A stretch of DNA of 64,000 nt from Ruminococcus sp. GTDB taxonomy: Bacteria > Bacillota > Clostridia > Oscillospirales > Acutalibacteraceae. Below the pieces are notes generated by a model. It was not told where the DNA came from. It saw nothing but the letters and a program-made list of their open reading frames with translations, and searched no databases. The stretch is taken from NCBI GenBank assembly GCA_003521625.1, contig DPHV01000024.1:300815-364814 (forward strand), written 5' to 3'. A program made the translations under genes and the position numbers. Below are positions 23,758-34,059 of this stretch, piece by piece (the first letter of the stretch is position 1; each line of letters begins with the position of its first letter).

Positions 23758-26700
23758 TTAAAATAATGACATTTGCGAGCTGTCGGGCAAATCCTTAAGC
23801 ACTCCGACATCTTTAAGCGTTTCAATAACTGCTTTGGTTACTTTAGTTTTAACCTGCATATCTTCAATGGAAAGATACTCATATTTTTTACCCGCTTCGG
23901 CAAGCGAAATTGCAGCTGCTTCACCGACTCCGGGCAGAGATGAAAACGGGAGTCTGATTTTTCCGTCCTCTACCATAAACATCTTTGCTTCGGATTTATA
24001 GACATCAACAGGAAGAACTTCTATTCCCCTTGCCATCATCTCGTTTACAATCTGCAAAGTCTGATATTCTGCTTCTTCCTTTGCAGTTGCTTCGTGAACG
24101 CTTTGCTTTTGCTTAATCTGATTCATTTTATCTCTGACCGCCCTATGACCTTTCATAGCAACGGCGCCGTCAAGGTTTTCGCTTCGAACGGTAAAATAAG
24201 CCGCATAGTATTCGGCAGGCTTATGAACCTTGTACCAGCCAAGACGAAGTGTAGCAATCATATATGCAGCAGCGTGAGCCTTAGGAAACATATATTTAAT
24301 CTTCATACAGGAATCAATGTACCATTCGGGAACGTTATGCTCACGCATTGCCTTGAAATGCTCCTCTGTAAGAAGCTTTGTGGCGTTACCCTTTCGGACA
24401 ATTTCCATAATCTTGAATGCCATTCCCGGTTCAAGACCCTTGTGCATTAAGTAAGTCATAATGGAGTCACGGGTACCGATTACTTCTGAAATTGTGCAGG
24501 TGCCGTTATGGATAAGCTCCTGCGCATTGCCCAGCCATACGTCCGTTCCGTGTGAAAGGCCTGCAATCTGAAGTAAGTCGGAAAAGGTTTTCGGCTGTGC
24601 TTCAATCAACATTCCTCTTACAAAGCTTGTGCCGCATTCGGGAAGGCTGAACGTACCGGTTTTTGAATCAATATCTTCCTCCGTAACACCAAGTGCCTTC
24701 GGAGAAGTAAACAGTGACATAACCTCGGGGTCGCTCATTGAAACCTTCATTACGGGGATACCCGTAAATTTTTCAAGGTAATGGTAAATCGTCGGGACAT
24801 CGTGTCCGAGCTCGTCAAGCTTGGTGATAGTATCATGAATTGAATGGAAGTCGAAGTGAGTTGTTATGTTATCGGAATTAACATCATTTGCAGGATGCTG
24901 AACTGGACAGAAGTCGTAGACATCGTTAGTTCTCGGTACAACAACCATTCCGCCGGGATGCTGACCTGTTGTACGCTTGACGCCCGTACAGCCGATTGCA
25001 AGGCGTTTTTCCTCTGCCTTATGCATTGGAAGTCCACGTTCCTGTGCGTACTTCTTGACAAATCCAATTGCTGTTTTTTCTGCAACGGTTGCAATTGTAC
25101 CAGCCTTGAACACGTTATTTTTTCCGAATAATTCTTCTGTATAACGGTGAGATTTTGACTGATACTCACCGCTGAAGTTAAGGTCGATATCAGGAACCTT
25201 GTCGCCCTTGAAACCAAGGAATGTTTCAAACGGAATTTCGTGACCGTCCTGATCCATTCTTGTACCGCATTCGGGACAATCCTTTGGCGGTAAATCAAAT
25301 CCCGAGCCGTAACTGCCGTCAGTTATAAATTCACTGTGCTTACACTTGGGGCAGATGTAGTGCGGACAAAGAGGATTTACCTCGGAAATACCCGACATAG
25401 TAGCAACAAACGAAGAACCTACCGAACCTCGTGAGCCTACAAGATAGCCGTGAGCTTCACTGTCGGCAACGAGCTTCTGTGCTGTCATATAAAGTACGGA
25501 GAATCCATAGGTGGTGATTGAATTAAGCTCTTTGTCAAGTCGTGCCTTAACAATTTCAGGCAGTGGATCGCCGTATTTTTCCTTTGCCCTTTTCCAAGTA
25601 ATGTCAATTAGCTGTTCCTGCGCCCCCTCAATGTTCGGGGGAAAAGTTCCCTTTGGAATAGGTCGGACGCTTTCGCACATATCTGCTATCTTATTCGGAT
25701 TTTCAACTACATATTCGTAAGCCTTATCTTTTCCGAGCCACTCAAATTCCTTGAGCATTTCTGCAGTTGTTCTGAAATATAACGGAGCTTGGTCTTCTGC
25801 ATCTTTAAAGCCCTGTCCAGCCATAAGTATTTTTCTGAAATCCGAATCTGTCGGGTCCATAAAATGAACGTCACAGGTTGCACACACAGGCTTTCCGAGT
25901 TCTTTTGCAAGCTTTATTATTGTACGGTCAATTTCGTGCAGTTCATCTTCTGTTTCAAATCTGCCATCTCTTATGAGAAAGGCATTGTTGCCTGTAGGTT
26001 GAATTTCAAGATAGTCATAAAAAGAGGCTATCTGCTTTAACTCTGCCCAGGGCTTGCCTGATAAGATACTCTCGTAAAGCTGTCCTGCACAGCAGGCTGA
26101 ACCGATTATAAGTCCTTCACGGTACTTTACAAGCTCACTTTTGGGTATTCTCGGCTTTTTATAAAAATAATCGAGATGAGCGTAGGAAATTAATCTGTAC
26201 AGATTTTTGAGTCCTGTTTTATTCTTTACAAGAATTATCTGGTGATACGTCGGGAGCTTTTTAAAATCTCCGCCTGCTATTTTTGTATTAATTTCATCGG
26301 TTTTTGTTATGCTGTAATCATCTCTTAAACGTTTGCAAAGGCTGATAAATATTTTTGCAAGAATTTCCGCATCATCTGTTGCCCTGTGGTGATTAAAATC
26401 ACCAAGGCGGAGATATTTTGCTACGGTATCAAGCTTGCAATTTTTTATGTCGGGCAGAATAGCTCGGGAAATTGCAACAGTATCAATTGAAGTGTAGTTG
26501 TATTCTCTTCCCATATTTTCGCAGGCATTGCGGATAAATGAAGTATCAAACGGTGCGTTGTGAGCAACGAGCACATTATCGCCTGCAAATTCAAGGAAAG
26601 CAGATACAGCCTCGCTCTGTGACGGAGCGTCTTTTACCATATCATCAGTAATTCCCGTAAGCTGTGTGATTTTCTGCGGAATAGGCATTTCGGGATTTGC

Positions 26701-28122
26701 AAAGGTTGAGAATGTGTCGGTAATCTCACCGTTTACAACCTTAACTGCGCCGATTTCGGTAATTTTATCACGTGCAGCAGAAAGTCCTGTTGTTTCAATG
26801 TCAAAGCAAATAAAAGTTCCGTCAAACGGTGTATCTGCTTCACCCCTTACAGACTCAACAAGGTCGTCCATAAAATAGGCTTCCATTCCGTAGATAACCT
26901 TGATTTTTTCTTCATCTTTATTAATTTTGTCAGCCGCTTTCATTGCGTCCGGGAATGCTTGAGCAACACCGTGGTCAGTAATTGCAATTGCCTTGTGTCC
27001 CCACTGATATGCACGGTTGACAAGGTCGCCTGCCGAGGTAACGGCGTCCATCTGTGACATATTGGTATGAAGGTGAAGCTCTACACGCTTTTTCTCCGCT
27101 TTGTCAACTACTTTTACCTTTTGAGCGGTACCTATTGAACGTGCGTTTACAACAAGCTCGCCTGCATATTTATCATATTCAACATCACCCATAACAGCAA
27201 TAGTATCGCCCTTACGGATTGAATCAACAGACGCTGACTCCTGAATTGTATTAAATACTTTTACGGTTGTAGAGCCTGTGTAGTCGGTTATATCAATCGT
27301 AAAAATATTTTTGTCACCCGATTTTGTCACTCTCTTTTCAAGGTCAAAAACATCACCCCATATTACAACTCTTCCCGAGTCTCCTGCAATGGAGCTTATA
27401 GGTATCATTTTCCCTCTTATGCTTCTGCCGTAAAGAGGACGGATTGAGGACTGAACAATCTGCGGAGCAGCAAATTTTCCCTCTCGGATTTCTATTTCGC
27501 TTGCTGTATCTTCAAATTTCTTCTCTTTTATTTCTGCGGAATTTTCGGCTTCTTCACGATAAAAATCAGCCGCTTTTGCGAGATTCTCACGCTGTACCTG
27601 CTCTTCGGCACTTTTTATTGCATCACGGTATTCCGAACTGTCGGCTTCAATTTCCAGTGTTCCCGAATAAGCAACGATAATATGCAAATCAAATTCTTCT
27701 GCAATGATATTTTTCAGAGCCTTATCAAATCCTTTTGCATCAAGCAGACTTTTACCGCCGTTAAGAAGATTAATTGTAAGAGTGTTATCCTCGAATTTTA
27801 CCTCCGCATTGTTTAAAGTTCCGTTAATGCTTGGAATTTCACGCTTAACAGCTAAATAAAGCTGTGGAAAATAAGCGGCTGAAAAAAGCTGTGACGGGAA
27901 ATGAGGCTTGATAATAGCGGATGATACCTGCAAAATCTTGGCTATTCTGCTTTCCGCTTCAAAAAGCATATTACGCTCAACAAGCCCGTCGAAATTTACC
28001 CAAAGGGTAACCGAACGGGCTTCAGTAGCAATATTTAATTTTGTAATTACGCCGTTTGATACTGCCTGTGGAAAATCGGCAGTACCAAACAGCGAACTGA
28101 ATACTTCGCCAATAGTTTTCAT
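23758..28122 (-). CDS. polC: DNA polymerase III alpha subunit, Gram-positive PolC
   Basis: PolC is the replicative polymerase with built-in proofreading. The 1454-residue chain follows the PolC order: N-terminal domain, OB fold (about 235-335), a PHP domain beginning HLHTNMSQMDAVTS (about 350), the DEDDh exonuclease inserted into it (CFDIETTGLS; AHNAPFDTSFIRNA), then the polymerase core. The zinc finger is CPKCKHSEF with CPECGTRMDQ, and the catalytic aspartates are in VPDIDLNF. The exonuclease inside PHP and the zinc finger separate PolC from DnaE. Last of the pyrH-to-polC series, with the AI-2E permease after it. Confidence 0.97.
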   Translation of the reverse strand: MKTIGEVFSSLFGTADFPQAVSNGVITKLNIATEARSVTLWVNFDGLVERNMLFEAESRIAKILQVSSAIIKPHFPSQLFSAAYFPQLYLAVKREIPSINGTLNNAEVKFEDNTLTINLLNGGKSLLDAKGFDKALKNIIAEEFDLHIIVAYSGTLEIEADSSEYRDAIKSAEEQVQRENLAKAADFYREEAENSAEIKEKKFEDTASEIEIREGKFAAPQIVQSSIRPLYGRSIRGKMIPISSIAGDSGRVVIWGDVFDLEKRVTKSGDKNIFTIDITDYTGSTTVKVFNTIQESASVDSIRKGDTIAVMGDVEYDKYAGELVVNARSIGTAQKVKVVDKAEKKRVELHLHTNMSQMDAVTSAGDLVNRAYQWGHKAIAITDHGVAQAFPDAMKAADKINKDEEKIKVIYGMEAYFMDDLVESVRGEADTPFDGTFICFDIETTGLSAARDKITEIGAVKVVNGEITDTFSTFANPEMPIPQKITQLTGITDDMVKDAPSQSEAVSAFLEFAGDNVLVAHNAPFDTSFIRNACENMGREYNYTSIDTVAISRAILPDIKNCKLDTVAKYLRLGDFNHHRATDDAEILAKIFISLCKRLRDDYSITKTDEINTKIAGGDFKKLPTYHQIILVKNKTGLKNLYRLISYAHLDYFYKKPRIPKSELVKYREGLIIGSACCAGQLYESILSGKPWAELKQIASFYDYLEIQPTGNNAFLIRDGRFETEDELHEIDRTIIKLAKELGKPVCATCDVHFMDPTDSDFRKILMAGQGFKDAEDQAPLYFRTTAEMLKEFEWLGKDKAYEYVVENPNKIADMCESVRPIPKGTFPPNIEGAQEQLIDITWKRAKEKYGDPLPEIVKARLDKELNSITTYGFSVLYMTAQKLVADSEAHGYLVGSRGSVGSSFVATMSGISEVNPLCPHYICPKCKHSEFITDGSYGSGFDLPPKDCPECGTRMDQDGHEIPFETFLGFKGDKVPDIDLNFSGEYQSKSHRYTEELFGKNNVFKAGTIATVAEKTAIGFVKKYAQERGLPMHKAEEKRLAIGCTGVKRTTGQHPGGMVVVPRTNDVYDFCPVQHPANDVNSDNITTHFDFHSIHDTITKLDELGHDVPTIYHYLEKFTGIPVMKVSMSDPEVMSLFTSPKALGVTEEDIDSKTGTFSLPECGTSFVRGMLIEAQPKTFSDLLQIAGLSHGTDVWLGNAQELIHNGTCTISEVIGTRDSIMTYLMHKGLEPGMAFKIMEIVRKGNATKLLTEEHFKAMREHNVPEWYIDSCMKIKYMFPKAHAAAYMIATLRLGWYKVHKPAEYYAAYFTVRSENLDGAVAMKGHRAVRDKMNQIKQKQSVHEATAKEEAEYQTLQIVNEMMARGIEVLPVDVYKSEAKMFMVEDGKIRLPFSSLPGVGEAAAISLAEAGKKYEYLSIEDMQVKTKVTKAVIETLKDVGVLKDLPDSSQMSLF

Positions 28123-28149
28123 ATGATTCCTTCTGCAATGAAAATATAA

Positions 28150-29196
28150 TTAAGGTAATTTTTCAATTTCTTCTACGAGTGCGTCAACAAGCTTGTCTTC
28201 GGGTACTTTACAGATTATTTCGCCTTTTTTGAAAACAAGACCGCAACCGTCGCCGCCTGCAATGCCGATGTCGGCTTCTCTTGCTTCTCCGGGACCGTTT
28301 ACTACACAGCCCATAACAGCTACCTTGATGTTCTTTTTGCAGTCCTTCAGTCTGTCTTCTACCTCTCCTGCAATTTTTACAAGGTCTATTCTTGTACGTC
28401 CGCAGGTCGGACATGATACAAACTGTACTCCGCTTTTCTGAATATCAAGCGCCTTTAAAATATCGAAAGCCGCATATACTTCCTTTACGGGGTCTGCTGT
28501 GAGCGAAACCCTGATCGTATCACCGATACCGTGAAGTAAAAGCGAGCCTATACCTGCAGAGGATTTTATAATTCCCATACGCTCTGTTCCCGCTTCGGTA
28601 ACACCGAGGTGGAGCGGATAATCACACTGTTGAGATGCAAGCTCATAAGCCTTTACCATTGTTGAAACGGTAGAGCTTTTCATTGAAAGCACAATGTCGT
28701 TAAAATCAAATTTTTCAAGAAGTGAAGCGTGATAAAGTGCGCTGTCGCAAAGTGCCTGCGGTGTTGGATGACCGTACTTTGCAAGGATTTCCTTTTCAAG
28801 AGAGCCTGAATTCACACCTATTCTTATGGGAATATTTCTTGCTTTGCAGGCGTTTGCAACTGCCTTTACCCTATCGTCCGAGCCGATATTTCCGGGATTA
28901 ATTCTGATTTTATCAACACCTGCCGCACAAGCTTCAAGAGCAAGCTTATAGTCAAAATGAATGTCGGCAACAATAGGAACGTTTACCGCTTCTTTTAATG
29001 CAGGAATAAGCTTTACTGCTTCCATATTCGGAATAGCCGCACGAATTATCTGACAACCTGCTTTTTCAAGCTCTGTCGCCTGCTTTACAGAACCTTCAAT
29101 GTCAGTTGAGGGCACATTAAGCATTGACTGAACAGATATTTCAGCTCCTCCGCCGATTTTGACATTTCCTGCTTTTACCTGAATTTTACTGCTCAT
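28150..29196 (-). CDS. ispG: 4-hydroxy-3-methylbut-2-en-1-yl diphosphate synthase (GcpE)
   Basis: IspG is the iron-sulfur enzyme of the sixth MEP-pathway step, reducing MEcPP to HMBPP. The 348-residue protein has a TIM-barrel N-terminal part (ADIHFDYKLA, RINPGNIG) and C-terminal cluster ligands in CPTCGRTR and CVVNGPGEA, with the conserved Glu after them. The ATG at 29196 follows GGAGG. Other MEP genes in the window are dxr in the same series and dxs at 53508-55400. Confidence 0.96.
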   Translation of the reverse strand: MSSKIQVKAGNVKIGGGAEISVQSMLNVPSTDIEGSVKQATELEKAGCQIIRAAIPNMEAVKLIPALKEAVNVPIVADIHFDYKLALEACAAGVDKIRINPGNIGSDDRVKAVANACKARNIPIRIGVNSGSLEKEILAKYGHPTPQALCDSALYHASLLEKFDFNDIVLSMKSSTVSTMVKAYELASQQCDYPLHLGVTEAGTERMGIIKSSAGIGSLLLHGIGDTIRVSLTADPVKEVYAAFDILKALDIQKSGVQFVSCPTCGRTRIDLVKIAGEVEDRLKDCKKNIKVAVMGCVVNGPGEAREADIGIAGGDGCGLVFKKGEIICKVPEDKLVDALVEEIEKLP

Positions 29197-29212
29197 TTTA
29201 TCCTCCGTTTTG

Positions 29213-30589
29213 CTACATTCCCGGGAGCGTGCCCGTTATCAGCTGCCATACATCCTTAAGCGACACTACTAACATAAATAACATCAACAATACAAGTCCT
29301 GCTGTGTTTACAATCTGCTCTGCTTTTCTCGGAATAGGTTTTCTGAAAATCCATTCGATAAGCAGGAACAGGAACCGTCCGCCGTCAAGAGCCGGGAACG
29401 GCAGCATATTTACTATTCCGAGGTTGACGGTAATGAGTATCATTACAAAAAGAATATTGTTTACTGCATCTCCGAAACTGCTTTCAAGTCCCTGAGAAGC
29501 AACCTGTGTTACGGCACTTGCAATGCCGACAGGACCTGAAAGGTCGGTAAACGAAAACCTGCCCTGTACAAGCCAGACAAGCGAAGTCCACACTGTTTTC
29601 GCCATTGAACAGGTTTCGGTGAATGTCTGACTCAACACCGTACCGAAATTTTTTTCGATTTCATCAACGTAAAAGTCAAATGAAACTGACGGCTTATCAG
29701 TTGCTTTGTCCTCTTCACTTGCATAATACGTAAAGAACTGTACATCATCAAGCGTTATTTCTTCACCGTCACGTACTACCTTTAAATCAGCTACAAAACG
29801 CTGACGTGTGTCTTTTTCGCTAATTGTCGGTAATGTATAATCCTTAACATCAAAATATTCATACAACGATGTACATACAATATCAAGATGTTTTTTAGCA
29901 TCTTCCTTGCTCATTGAAGCGTTGATTTTTGCGCATCCGTCGCAGAGTAAATCATAAAACTCCTGTGCTTTTTCGCCCTCAAGCTTGTTTTTCACGGCAA
30001 GGTCAGCATAAACATCATATGCAGAATTTGTACAGTCCTCTTTGTATACTTCAAGTGATTTGCCGTCAACCTCCTTACATTGCAGCGTTGCAATGCCGAA
30101 TTGCAAATCACGCATATTCCAGACCGAATAACCGTTTATTTCAATAATTTTGTCGCCTGCCTGCAAGCCGCAGTTTGCACTGTAGGAGCTTGGGGCAAAC
30201 TGACTGACTGTCGTAGAAGCGTAGCTATCTGCCTGAACAGTGTAGGCAAACATAAGAATAAAACCGAGAATAATATTCATAACTGCGCCTGCAATTATGA
30301 TTATCATTCTCTTCCATATTTTTGCATTGTTAAATGCACGAGGCTCGTCACTGTCCTCGTCCTCTCCCTCCATTGCGCAATAGCCGCCTATCGGGAAAAG
30401 TCGGAAGGTATATTCGGTTTCACCCTTTTTGAAACCGAAAAGTCTTGGTCCCATACCGATTGCAAACTCATTAACCTTTACACCGGAGAGCTTTGCGGTT
30501 ATAAAATGTCCGAATTCGTGGGAAAAGATAATCAGCATAAAGAACAGTATGCCGATTACTATTAAAGCTATTGTGGTTAATACCTGCAT
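29213..30589 (-). CDS. rseP: RIP zinc metalloprotease (site-2 protease)
   Basis: This intramembrane protease releases membrane-bound anti-sigma factors or other signals. The 458-residue protein carries HEFGHF in the first helix (zinc and catalytic Glu), the PDZ region starting near residue 130 (AGDKIIEINGYSV), and the second active-site motif LPFPALDGGRF in the C-terminal membrane part. It is longer than many RseP/RasP proteins because the extracytoplasmic region around the PDZ domain holds an insert of about 80 residues (roughly 175-285). Standard position between dxr and ispG. Confidence 0.93.
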   Translation of the reverse strand: MQVLTTIALIVIGILFFMLIIFSHEFGHFITAKLSGVKVNEFAIGMGPRLFGFKKGETEYTFRLFPIGGYCAMEGEDEDSDEPRAFNNAKIWKRMIIIIAGAVMNIILGFILMFAYTVQADSYASTTVSQFAPSSYSANCGLQAGDKIIEINGYSVWNMRDLQFGIATLQCKEVDGKSLEVYKEDCTNSAYDVYADLAVKNKLEGEKAQEFYDLLCDGCAKINASMSKEDAKKHLDIVCTSLYEYFDVKDYTLPTISEKDTRQRFVADLKVVRDGEEITLDDVQFFTYYASEEDKATDKPSVSFDFYVDEIEKNFGTVLSQTFTETCSMAKTVWTSLVWLVQGRFSFTDLSGPVGIASAVTQVASQGLESSFGDAVNNILFVMILITVNLGIVNMLPFPALDGGRFLFLLIEWIFRKPIPRKAEQIVNTAGLVLLMLFMLVVSLKDVWQLITGTLPGM

Positions 30590-30670
30590 TAAAAAACTTC
30601 AACTCCATACATTAAATTACCGCAAATTATATAACTCTTTCTGTACCGTAAACAGGTAAAAAGATTCAAA

Positions 30671-31819
30671 TTATTTTACATTCTCCAAAACGTACTGCCT
30701 TGCGAGCTTATCAGCTGAAAGCACATCATCAACTGTTTTCGGTTCAAAATTTTTGATGCTGTCAACTGCACCGCTTACAAGCTCGCCAATATCAAGGAAA
30801 GAAATTTTGCCTTGTCTGAAAAGCATATTTGCTTCTTCGTTGGCTCCGTTAGCGATTGCAGTAGCGGCACCACCCATTGAAAGCGCCTTTTTGCACGCAT
30901 TCAGACACTTGAAGGTGTCATAGTCAGGCTCATAAAAAGTAAGCTTTCCGATTTGCGAGAGATTAAGCTCGCCTACGGGGGACGGATACCTTTCGGGATA
31001 TGTTACAGCGTACTGAATCGGTATTCTCATATCGGGAAGTCCGAGCTGCGCAATAACAGAGTTGTCGCTGTATTCAATCATTGAATGAATTATACTTTCA
31101 CGATGAACAACAACGTCGATATTCTCTCCCGAAACGTCAAAAAGCCTGCTCGCTTCAATAATTTCAAGTCCCTTGTTCATCATTGTAGCCGAATCTACTG
31201 TGATTTTTGCACCCATACTCCAGTTGGGGTGATTGAGTGCCTGTTCAATTGTAACGCTTTTCAGTTCATCTGCTGTTTTACCGAAGAAAGGTCCGCCGGA
31301 AGCTGTAAGAATCAGCTTTTTAAGGCACTTTGAATTCGGCATTCCCTGCAAGCACTGGAAAATTGCGGAGTGCTCACTGTCAACAGGCAATAGCTTTACA
31401 CCGTTGCTTTTAACTGCGTCTGTAACAAGCTTTCCGCCTGCAACAAGGGTTTCTTTATTTGCAAGGGCAATATCCTTTTTGGCGTTTGCCGCAGCAATTG
31501 TAGGCTTTAAGCCGACCATTCCGACTACGGAATTCAGCACAAGCTCTGCGCTTTCAACTGTTGCGGCAACAGTGAGTCCGTCCATACCCGATAAAACAAG
31601 GGTATCTGTATCTTTTATATTATCTTTAAAAACTTTTGCCTTTGCTTCATCAAAAACAACTGCAAGTTGAGGTTGGTATTTTCTGACCTGTTCTTCAAGC
31701 AAGTCGATATTTGTTGAAGCAGTCAAGGCAACAACGTTCAGATTGAGCTTATCGACAACATCGAGAGTCTGTGTGCCGATAGAGCCCGTTGATCCTAAAA
31801 TAGAAATATTCTTAATCAT
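30671..31819 (-). CDS. dxr: 1-deoxy-D-xylulose 5-phosphate reductoisomerase
   Basis: Dxr makes MEP from DXP with NADPH, the committed MEP-pathway step. The 382-residue protein starts with the nucleotide loop ILGSTGSIGTQTLDVV. It has the metal/substrate segments LPVDSEHSAIFQCL and LTASGGPF, and NHPNWSMGAKITVDSATMMNK, all family hallmarks. It follows cdsA by one base and precedes rseP by 81 bp. Confidence 0.96.
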   Translation of the reverse strand: MIKNISILGSTGSIGTQTLDVVDKLNLNVVALTASTNIDLLEEQVRKYQPQLAVVFDEAKAKVFKDNIKDTDTLVLSGMDGLTVAATVESAELVLNSVVGMVGLKPTIAAANAKKDIALANKETLVAGGKLVTDAVKSNGVKLLPVDSEHSAIFQCLQGMPNSKCLKKLILTASGGPFFGKTADELKSVTIEQALNHPNWSMGAKITVDSATMMNKGLEIIEASRLFDVSGENIDVVVHRESIIHSMIEYSDNSVIAQLGLPDMRIPIQYAVTYPERYPSPVGELNLSQIGKLTFYEPDYDTFKCLNACKKALSMGGAATAIANGANEEANMLFRQGKISFLDIGELVSGAVDSIKNFEPKTVDDVLSADKLARQYVLENVK

Positions 31820-31820
31820 T

Positions 31821-32651
31821 TTACACCATAGTTATGAAAGGAATGAAATGATTTACCACTACCAGAACGGGTGCAGTAAATATTATGCTGTCAAATCTGT
31901 CAAGCATTCCTCCGTGTCCGGGGAAAATTGAACCGTAATCCTTAATTTTCAGACTTCTCTTGATTAGTGAAAAGCTTAAATCTCCGAGAATTGAAACCGG
32001 TGCTTCAATTAATCCGAGAAGAGCAAGCGCCCAGAAGTTAATTTTTGCATAGGGCATAACTAAAAGCTGAAAAATCAAGCCGATTAGCATAGCGGATATA
32101 AGGCAGAATACAACACCGCCGACAGCACCCTCAACAGTCTTTTTGGGGCTGATGTTGGGGCAAAGCTTATGTTTACCCATAGCCGCACCTATGAAGAATC
32201 CTCCTGCATCTGCCATCCAAGGAAGTGTAAACACTGTACAGAAAAAGAAAGTAACACCAATTCCCTTACTGCAAATAAGCGGCAATGCGCTCATTCCGAA
32301 AGAAATAAGCATTGTACCGAAAACTGCATATGCAAGGTCAATATATGACAGAACACTATGATTTATTATCAGCATAGCAAAGCTGAAAATCATAAATACA
32401 GTCAGTAAAATGTAGACATATTGCGTTGAAATAAGAATAGACAACAAAAACGCAAACAGCATACAAGGTATTGAAATCCAGAAATTCTTCAAAAGATTTT
32501 TTGCATTAAGGTATTCGCCTGCCATAAAAGCAGAACCGGCTCCGACAATAATCCCGATAATCGGATTCCAAAATTCGCTCGCAATTAATATACCAACGAG
32601 CAGGGTTATTCCGACAACCGCAGTCAGCAGTCTCGGCTTTAATGATTTCAT
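31821..32651 (-). CDS. cdsA: Phosphatidate cytidylyltransferase
   Basis: CdsA makes CDP-diacylglycerol, the precursor of anionic phospholipids, in the membrane. The 276-residue protein has about seven to eight helices and the C-terminal signature SLKIKDYGSIFPGHGGMLDR, with DLSFSLIKR before it. The ATG at 32651 (MKSLKPR) is chosen because AAAGAGAG lies at a suitable distance; a TTG at 32660 is possible. Its stop is one base from the dxr start. Confidence 0.95.
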   Translation of the reverse strand: MKSLKPRLLTAVVGITLLVGILIASEFWNPIIGIIVGAGSAFMAGEYLNAKNLLKNFWISIPCMLFAFLLSILISTQYVYILLTVFMIFSFAMLIINHSVLSYIDLAYAVFGTMLISFGMSALPLICSKGIGVTFFFCTVFTLPWMADAGGFFIGAAMGKHKLCPNISPKKTVEGAVGGVVFCLISAMLIGLIFQLLVMPYAKINFWALALLGLIEAPVSILGDLSFSLIKRSLKIKDYGSIFPGHGGMLDRFDSIIFTAPVLVVVNHFIPFITMV

Positions 32652-32713
32652 CCTTATCAACTCTCTTTATGCCGATAACAATAAAAGCTATAATTATTCA
32701 TTGAATATCGGTA

Positions 32714-33457
32714 TTATACCCCGCCGTAACGTCTGTTTCTTTGGGAATAAATTTTTATTGCTTCGTCCAAATCTGATGTTTCAAAATCAGGCCAAAGCTT
32801 GTTCATTATTACAAATTCCGTATACGCAGACTGCCAGAGCAAAAAATTAGAAATTCTGTATTCTCCGCTCGGTCTGATAATCAAATCAGGGTCTGGCTGT
32901 CCGCTTGTGTACAAATAATCGGAAATTAGCTGTTCGTCGATATTTTCGGGCAGAAAAGCTCCGCTTTGTACATCGTTGCATATATTTTTTACGGCACGTA
33001 CTATTTCATCACGACTGCCGTAATTCATTGCAATATTCAGCACCATTCCGTCACGGTCTTTCGAGCTTTCCTCATTTTCAATCATAAGGTTTCGCAAATC
33101 CTCGTCAAAAGGTGCTTTGTCACCTATAAACTTTACAACAATACTGTCGTCCTTGAAGTCCTCAAGAGCTTCCTCAAGATAGGATTTGAAAAGTTTCATA
33201 AGCGAGCGTACCTCGTCCTCGGGTCTTTTCCAGTTCTCGGTAGAAAACGCATAGACAGTAAGGTACTTTATTCCGATATCAGAACAGTATCTTGTTATTT
33301 TTCGGAAGGTTTTAGCTCCGGCAGAGTGACCTGCCTTGCGTGGAAGTCCTCGTTTCTTTGCCCATCTTCCGTTGCCGTCCATTATAATTCCGATATGGAC
33401 GGGAAGTGCTGATTCATTCAGCACTTCGGGTTTCTTTTTTCTGCCGAACCAAGCCAT
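32714..33457 (-). CDS. uppS: Undecaprenyl diphosphate synthase (cis-prenyltransferase)
   Basis: UppS builds the C55 lipid carrier for peptidoglycan and wall glycans from farnesyl and isopentenyl diphosphate. The 247-residue protein shows HIGIIMDGNGRWAKKRG with the catalytic Asp, and the C-terminal region RPSGEYRISNFLLWQSAYTE. Its farnesyl donor would come from IspA (55439-56314). Its ATG is one base after the frr stop, so translation is likely coupled. Confidence 0.96.
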   Translation of the reverse strand: MAWFGRKKKPEVLNESALPVHIGIIMDGNGRWAKKRGLPRKAGHSAGAKTFRKITRYCSDIGIKYLTVYAFSTENWKRPEDEVRSLMKLFKSYLEEALEDFKDDSIVVKFIGDKAPFDEDLRNLMIENEESSKDRDGMVLNIAMNYGSRDEIVRAVKNICNDVQSGAFLPENIDEQLISDYLYTSGQPDPDLIIRPSGEYRISNFLLWQSAYTEFVIMNKLWPDFETSDLDEAIKIYSQRNRRYGGV

Positions 33458-33458
33458 T

Positions 33459-34013
33459 TTACATCTCCAGAATTTCTTTCTGTTTGTCAGCGGAAAGCTT
33501 GTCGATATTCTTGATGTATTTATCGGTTAAATCCTGAGTTTTCTTTTCGCCCTGCTTTAAGTCGTCCTCTGTAAGCTCTCCTGCCTTTTTCATAGCTTTA
33601 AGCTTTTCAATAGTATCACGGCGAGCATTTCTGATCTGAATTTTTGTTTCTTCCGCAATTTTCTGAACGTCTTTTACGATTTCCTTACGTCTGTCCTCTG
33701 TAAGGGGTGGGAAAATAAGTCTGATAACTTTACCGTCGTTCTGCGGATTGATACCGATTTCCGAAGTCTGAATTGCCTTTTCAATCTGTCTTAAAACAGA
33801 AACATCCCATGGCTGAATTGTAAGTGTGCGAGCTTCCGTTACAGAAACGGCGGCAAGCTGATTTACGGGAGTCGGTGCTCCGTAATAATCAACCTTAACC
33901 TTGTCTAAAACTGCCGGATTTGCTCTGCCTGCTCTTATCTCAGAAAACTCCTTGCACATATGGTCAATTCTTCTGCCCATAGTTTCGTCTGCTTTTTTTA
34001 ACTGCGCCTGCAT
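33459..34013 (-). CDS. frr: Ribosome recycling factor
   Basis: RRF splits post-termination ribosomes together with EF-G. The 184-residue, mostly helical protein has the family features RAGRANPAVLDKVKVDYYG, QPWDVSVLRQIEKAI and PPLTEDRRKE. The ATG at 34013 follows a GGAGG site. It lies between pyrH (46-bp gap) and uppS, the standard Firmicutes order. Confidence 0.97.
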   Translation of the reverse strand: MQAQLKKADETMGRRIDHMCKEFSEIRAGRANPAVLDKVKVDYYGAPTPVNQLAAVSVTEARTLTIQPWDVSVLRQIEKAIQTSEIGINPQNDGKVIRLIFPPLTEDRRKEIVKDVQKIAEETKIQIRNARRDTIEKLKAMKKAGELTEDDLKQGEKKTQDLTDKYIKNIDKLSADKQKEILEM

Positions 34014-34059
34014 ATTTCAATGCCTCCTAAATAATTATTGTATTTTAAAGTAAATTTAA

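Noticed and set aside
30080..30565. Plus-strand open frame of 161 codons
   Set aside because: It is antisense to rseP, which has clear active-site motifs on the other strand.
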